Shown piece by piece: positions 59,419 to 64,000 of a stretch of DNA of 64,000 nt. The notes under the pieces are model-generated. The model saw only the letters and a program-made list of their open reading frames with translations. It made no database searches and was not told where the DNA came from. Numbering within the stretch: position 1 is the first letter of the stretch; every line of letters starts with the position of its first letter. The translations under genes and the position numbers were made by a program. The DNA comes from Acidobacteriota bacterium. GTDB taxonomy: Bacteria > Acidobacteriota > Thermoanaerobaculia > Gp7-AA8. The stretch spans positions 60,435-124,434 of the forward strand of contig JAJXWV010000015.1 of NCBI GenBank assembly GCA_021781455.1, read 5' to 3'.

Positions 59419-61292
59419 GACACTCGTCGCCCGAAGCGCTCGCACCACAGGGTGAAGACGAGCAGGTTCAGGATCTGCTTGCGGTTGTCGCGCCGCCCGC
59501 TCCAGTGATCCTCGAGCAGCCGGTGGACGAATTCCGGCCGCAGGACTCCGCCTGCCGCGACGCGGTTCCTGGCCAGAACTTTCTCGAGCATCGGTCGCAA
59601 CGGCCCTCGAAACCACTTTCCGATGGGCGCGCCGAAACCCTTCTTCGGACGCGATGCGATTTCGCGAGGCAACCGCCGCCCGACGTACTCCCGGAGGAAC
59701 CACTTCGAGGTGCGGCCGCGCAGCTTTGCGTGAGGTGGCAGCGAATCAGCGAACGCCACGACTTCGCAATCGAGAAACGGCACGCGCACTTCCAGGGAGG
59801 TGGCCATGCTCGCACGATCGACCTTCACGAGAACGCCGTCGGAAAGGTAGAACCTCTGGTCGGTCCTGAGCAGCTGTTCGAGCCAGCCGTCGTCTGCTTC
59901 GATCGAGGGCTGCAGGAGAAGAGAGTCGACGGCCCGCTCCGCGTCGGCGTCGTAATGGGTGAGCAAATCCGGCAGTTGCTCTTCCTCGAACGTTCCCATC
60001 CAGCGGAAGTGCCGTTTGATCAGATCGGGATGAAGGCCGCCCAGGAACTTCTTGACCTTGAACTCGGGCGAGAAATTCTCGTATCGGACCGGCAACAAGC
60101 GATGCGCCGCACCGACGGTGTTCCGCAGCCCCCGCAGCGCAAGGCCAGGTAAGCGCCGCGCCACTGAATGCGCGAGGTACGTCGGGTAGCCGGCGAAAAG
60201 CTCGTCGGCTCCGTCGCCGGAGAGCACCACCGTGACGTGCTCCCGCGCAAAGCGCGACAGAAGATAGGTCGGGTAGATCGAACCGTCCGCCAGCGGCTCG
60301 CCCAGACGCTCGCCGATCTCCGGAACGAGATCGACCATCGCGTCACTCGTCAGCTCCCTCGTGTGCTGATTGAGCTGCAGCAGGCGTGCGACCGCGGCGA
60401 ACCAGCGCGACTCATCGAAGCTTGCATCATCGAACGCGATCGAAAACGTCGACACGGGATCCGCCGAGACACGCCGTGCCGATTCGGCGATGATCGTCGA
60501 GTCGATGCCGCCGGAAAGAAAGACGCCGATCGGTACGTCGCTGATCAGATGGCGCTCCACCGCGGCATCGATCAGCCTGCCGAACTCCAGCAACGCTTCT
60601 TCGCTCGGCGAAATGCGGCCGACGAGACGGCGGAAATACCGCTGTTGCTCGATCTGTCCGGACGCGCTCACTTTCGCGAACCAGCCACCCTCGAGCTTCC
60701 GGACGCCGCGCACCATCGTCAGCGGCGTCGGCACGAAGTCGAGCTGCAGGTATGCCTGTAGCGCCGCGCGGTCGATCTCGAAATCGACACAACCACTGTC
60801 GAGAATCGTCTGCAGTTCCGACGAGAACACCACACCCACGGGCGCAGCCGCGTAGTAGAGCGGTTTGATCCCGAACGGGTCGCGAACCAGATAGCCGGTC
60901 CCGCTGCGGGTGTCGTACAGACAGAACGCAAACATCCCGTTCAGGCGGTCGAACGCCTTCTCGCCATGGAGAAGGTACTGATTGACGATGACTTCCGTGT
61001 CGGATGCGGAGGTGAGCTCGAGGCCGGCGGCAACACACTCCCGGCGAAGCTCGCGATAGTTGTAGATCTCGCCGTTGAAGACGATCACCACCTGATGGCG
61101 TGCGTCCCAGAGCGGCTGATCGGCGGCGTGGGACAGATCGATGATGCTGAGGCGGCGATGGCCCAGAACAGCGTGGTCGAGCGCCGCGATGCCTTCTCCG
61201 TCAGGCCCGCGATGTGCGAGTTGCGACAGAGCCCGGGCCGTCTCCGCCCGGAACGGTTGGGTCAGCGCCAGACCACCGAAGATCCCGCACAA
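59415..61292 (-). CDS. asnB: Glutamine-hydrolysing asparagine synthetase
   Basis: MCGIFGGLAL N-terminal Cys amidotransferase; SGGIDSTIIAESA synthetase P-loop. Confidence 0.95.
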   Translation of the reverse strand: MCGIFGGLALTQPFRAETARALSQLAHRGPDGEGIAALDHAVLGHRRLSIIDLSHAADQPLWDARHQVVIVFNGEIYNYRELRRECVAAGLELTSASDTEVIVNQYLLHGEKAFDRLNGMFAFCLYDTRSGTGYLVRDPFGIKPLYYAAAPVGVVFSSELQTILDSGCVDFEIDRAALQAYLQLDFVPTPLTMVRGVRKLEGGWFAKVSASGQIEQQRYFRRLVGRISPSEEALLEFGRLIDAAVERHLISDVPIGVFLSGGIDSTIIAESARRVSADPVSTFSIAFDDASFDESRWFAAVARLLQLNQHTRELTSDAMVDLVPEIGERLGEPLADGSIYPTYLLSRFAREHVTVVLSGDGADELFAGYPTYLAHSVARRLPGLALRGLRNTVGAAHRLLPVRYENFSPEFKVKKFLGGLHPDLIKRHFRWMGTFEEEQLPDLLTHYDADAERAVDSLLLQPSIEADDGWLEQLLRTDQRFYLSDGVLVKVDRASMATSLEVRVPFLDCEVVAFADSLPPHAKLRGRTSKWFLREYVGRRLPREIASRPKKGFGAPIGKWFRGPLRPMLEKVLARNRVAAGGVLRPEFVHRLLEDHWSGRRDNRKQILNLLVFTLWCERFGRRVS

Positions 61293-61295
61293 CGG

Positions 61296-62294
61296 TCAGT
61301 TTCCGTCCGCCGAGTCCGCCGCATCCATCCCGATCGTGTCGCGGATGTCGTACGGACGCGTCACACCGACCTGATAAAGGATCCGAACGTTCAGCTCGGC
61401 CAGAAGCCCCGACATCAAACACAGAAGCGAAGTGATGTAGAGCAGAAGCATGATGAAGATCAGCGGCGTGCTCTCGACGTGGCCCAGGAAGAACGCACGG
61501 TAAGCGACCACGCCGAAGGCGACTGTTCCGAGAGCGAAGAAGAACGCTGCGATTTTTCCGAAGAGATAGGCCGGTGAGGAGCTGTAGCTCGACAGCATCA
61601 CCACCGTCAGCAGGTCGACGAGCACCTTCCCGATTCGCGAAAAGCCGTACTTGCTCGTGCCGCGCAATCGCGGCCGGTGGTTGACGACCACCTCGGTGAT
61701 CCGCGCGCCCTGCGCCTGCGCGTATGCAGGCAGGAAGCGATGCATCTCGCCGAGGATGTTCACTCCCTCGAGATACTCGCGACGGAAAACTTTCAACGTG
61801 CAGCCGACGTCGTGGATCCGCAGATGCAGCGATTTCCGGATCACGAAGTTCGCGATCACCGACGGGATCGTTCGCCGCCAGACGCTGTCATGGCGGTCTC
61901 GGCGCCAGCCACAGACGACATCCGCTTCGTCGGCGAGGATCGGCTCCAGCAACCGCGGCAGATCGTTCGGATCATTCTGCAGGTCGGCATCGAGGAAGGC
62001 CAGATAGCGGCCGCGGCTGGCGTGGGTTCCCGCGGCCATCGCCGCGGTCTGGCCACATCCGGTCCGAAAGCGCAGACCGCGCAGCCAGGGCTTGCCGCAG
62101 GAAGCCTCGCGCAACCGCTGCCAGCTTCCGTCGCGGCTGCCGTCGTCGACAATGACGACCTCCATCGACAGCGGCTGTGCCGCGCGAAACGCCTCGAGCT
62201 CGGATACGAGCGCGGCGATGTTGTCCACCTCGTCACGCACGGGCACGATGACGCTGAGCTCGACAGATGGTCCGCTATCATCCACGCCGCGCAT
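61296..62294 (-). CDS. Family 2 glycosyltransferase with two C-terminal TM segments (DPM1/GtrB-like)
   Basis: LSVIVPVRDEVDNIAALVSEL; DDGSRDGSW; FLDADLQNDP. Confidence 0.92.
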   Translation of the reverse strand: MRGVDDSGPSVELSVIVPVRDEVDNIAALVSELEAFRAAQPLSMEVVIVDDGSRDGSWQRLREASCGKPWLRGLRFRTGCGQTAAMAAGTHASRGRYLAFLDADLQNDPNDLPRLLEPILADEADVVCGWRRDRHDSVWRRTIPSVIANFVIRKSLHLRIHDVGCTLKVFRREYLEGVNILGEMHRFLPAYAQAQGARITEVVVNHRPRLRGTSKYGFSRIGKVLVDLLTVVMLSSYSSSPAYLFGKIAAFFFALGTVAFGVVAYRAFFLGHVESTPLIFIMLLLYITSLLCLMSGLLAELNVRILYQVGVTRPYDIRDTIGMDAADSADGN

Positions 62295-62350
62295 TCCTTG
62301 GCGCGATTGTAACCGCTGCGCTTCCGGCGCCGCGCCTGACGCCGCCCCGC

Positions 62351-63910
62351 TCACGGCCACGTTCCACTCACGAGCAACGGCCGTCGGGCAGCATCGCCGT
62401 CGGGAACGAGCGGCGGACAGACCGGTCGGATCGGCGGCTGCCGCTGCCGCTGATACAGCCACCACATCCCCCACCGGCCGGCCAGGATGATCGGCTCGCT
62501 GGCCCGGCGAAATGCCGGTGCACCGAGATCGAGCGGCGCCCGGATCACGAAATAGTCGAAATGCGAATCCGGCGAGTTCCACCGGAACAGGCGGGGATCC
62601 CATCCTAGGCCGGGAGTGGTCATCGGATCGGCGCCCGGCCGGTAGTGCATCAGCACGGGGAAGTTGCTGGCGAACGACCATCCGATGGTGCCGCCTTTGC
62701 GCGCCTGGTAATACGCCGAATAGTGCAGGTACATCGGCCCTCCGACGAACTCGCTGCGCGGTTCCGCATTGAGGAGCAGAACCCCGCGGTTCGTCGGCAG
62801 GTGGTCGACGAGTCGATCGAACGAGTCGGCCTCGATGCCGAACCGGTAGAAGCGCGCGGACAGAATCGCCAGCCAGCCGAAGGCCGCGATCACAATGAGC
62901 GGCCGCACCAGCGATGGCCGCACCAGGGAAGCGCGCCTCTCGAGCGCCAGCGGGATCGTCGCCGCGCACAAGACGGCGAATCGCTGGTTCACAAAGGCGG
63001 TGCCGAATACCGATTGTGGCAGGAAGAAGTACATCAGGCCGAAGACGATTGCGGGCATCCAGCGTCTGGCATCGCGTGTAAAGCGGACGCCGCAAACAAC
63101 GACGATGAGTGCCAGCGCGATCGCGTAAAAGAACGCGGCTCGCTCGTAAGCGGCACTCAGCAGATCGGACGGGAACTGCAGGAGACGGTCCGAACCGAGG
63201 CCCCACATCGGCGGAATGTTCACGCGCGCCTCGTGGCTGCGCATGCGATGCACCCACCAGAGAAGAGCAGGTATTGGCATGACGTACGGGAGTGCCGCGG
63301 CAATCATCTGCCGCGGAGTGCGCCACAGGAAGAGGTGCATGGCCCCCGCCGCTGCCGCCGCACCCACAAACACGAGCGCGTGCGAGATGACCAGCAATGC
63401 GGCAATGAACGTCAGAAGGACGCCGCGGACCAGGGTCCGCCGGCCCATGTAGTCGTACGCCAGGGCCACGAAAACGATCGCGAGCGGGATGCTCGCCAGG
63501 AAATTCAGAAAACCCCAGTAGAACGAGAAGCCGAAAGCGAGCGGAAAGCCGACGAGTGCGAGCCAGTCATCGACACCGGCGCGACGCGTGAGAGACAGCA
63601 TCGACAGCGGCAGCGCCACAATGGCCAGGAAAACGACGGCCTTCAATGCGCCGTTGACAGGCAGAATGAAGGCGAACAGCCGTGTAATGGCATAGCCGAG
63701 CAGGTAAGGGGTAAACCAGTTCTGCTCGACGACGCGGTCGAAGCGATAGCAGGGATCACCGTAGAACTTCCAGAGCGTGATCTGGGCCGCGTGCTGCGGC
63801 AGATCGATCATGGGAAGACGGTATGTGAGCAGCAGTGGAACGGCAGCGGCGAGAGCGCAGCCGACAAAGGCGATGCCAAGGAGAAGGCCGCGCGGACGCA
63901 TTGCCGCCAT
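62351..63910 (-). CDS. Polytopic membrane protein, putative glycosyltransferase
   Basis: ~520 aa, early LPMIDLPQHAAQITLW acidic motif, many TM segments. Confidence 0.6.
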   Translation of the reverse strand: MAAMRPRGLLLGIAFVGCALAAAVPLLLTYRLPMIDLPQHAAQITLWKFYGDPCYRFDRVVEQNWFTPYLLGYAITRLFAFILPVNGALKAVVFLAIVALPLSMLSLTRRAGVDDWLALVGFPLAFGFSFYWGFLNFLASIPLAIVFVALAYDYMGRRTLVRGVLLTFIAALLVISHALVFVGAAAAAGAMHLFLWRTPRQMIAAALPYVMPIPALLWWVHRMRSHEARVNIPPMWGLGSDRLLQFPSDLLSAAYERAAFFYAIALALIVVVCGVRFTRDARRWMPAIVFGLMYFFLPQSVFGTAFVNQRFAVLCAATIPLALERRASLVRPSLVRPLIVIAAFGWLAILSARFYRFGIEADSFDRLVDHLPTNRGVLLLNAEPRSEFVGGPMYLHYSAYYQARKGGTIGWSFASNFPVLMHYRPGADPMTTPGLGWDPRLFRWNSPDSHFDYFVIRAPLDLGAPAFRRASEPIILAGRWGMWWLYQRQRQPPIRPVCPPLVPDGDAARRPLLVSGTWP

Positions 63911-63949
63911 GGTAGATGGGCCGGGGGGCAGGGGCAACGGTGGGGGGAA

Positions 63950-63980
63950 AAGAAAAAGGCCCTCGAGTTTCCCCGAGGGC
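63950..63980 (-). terminator. Rho-independent terminator of a gene lying beyond the right edge
   Basis: Reverse strand AAGGCCCTCGGGGAAACTCGAGGGCCTTTTTCTTTTCC: stem plus U-tract. Confidence 0.85.
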
Positions 63981-64000
63981 CTTCCATATATCCCGGCGAC

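Overview
High-GC bacterial chromosomal window. The respiratory and cytochrome-c gene content plus dense short intergenic repeats suggest an Acidobacteriota-like genome; that taxonomy is inference only. Most genes are on the minus strand. Left to right: (1) cytochrome oxidase coxA (partial) and coxB, SCO1, a small membrane protein, and Alternative Complex III actF-E-D-C-B-A; (2) a DUF502 protein, then a TPP-riboswitch-led TonB receptor / PnuC(PnuT)-like transporter / NadR-like kinase operon; (3) a complete System I cytochrome c maturation operon (ccmA-I); (4) a mixed block with a HEAT-cyclophilin fusion lipoprotein, a 2-hydroxyacid dehydrogenase, an isochorismatase-like protein, an EamA transporter, a DUF4097-like protein and an M28 peptidase; (5) one ~22 kb collinear str-S10-spc-alpha ribosomal superoperon (rpsL to rplQ); (6) ornithine cyclodeaminase-like, cupin, a frameshifted DUF4186 gene, two methyltransferases, an asparagine synthetase and glycosyltransferase/membrane genes. 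The most striking signal is a family of ~70-90 nt intergenic hairpins. Their ~31-nt arms are built from 4-5 tandem heptamers (CTGAGTV, CTYRGCT, GTGTCRG, GATCGCA, AGCGGGC and others). Unit sequence differs between elements but architecture is conserved. The operon-internal copies begin almost immediately after the stop codon of the upstream gene. They fill 19 of the 22 gaps of 58 nt or more in the ribosomal superoperon. Other inverted-repeat families occupy the same kind of site, and several repeats have become protein termini (ActE, CcmH, CcmA, SCO1). Coordinates were read by eye; no searches or folding were run.
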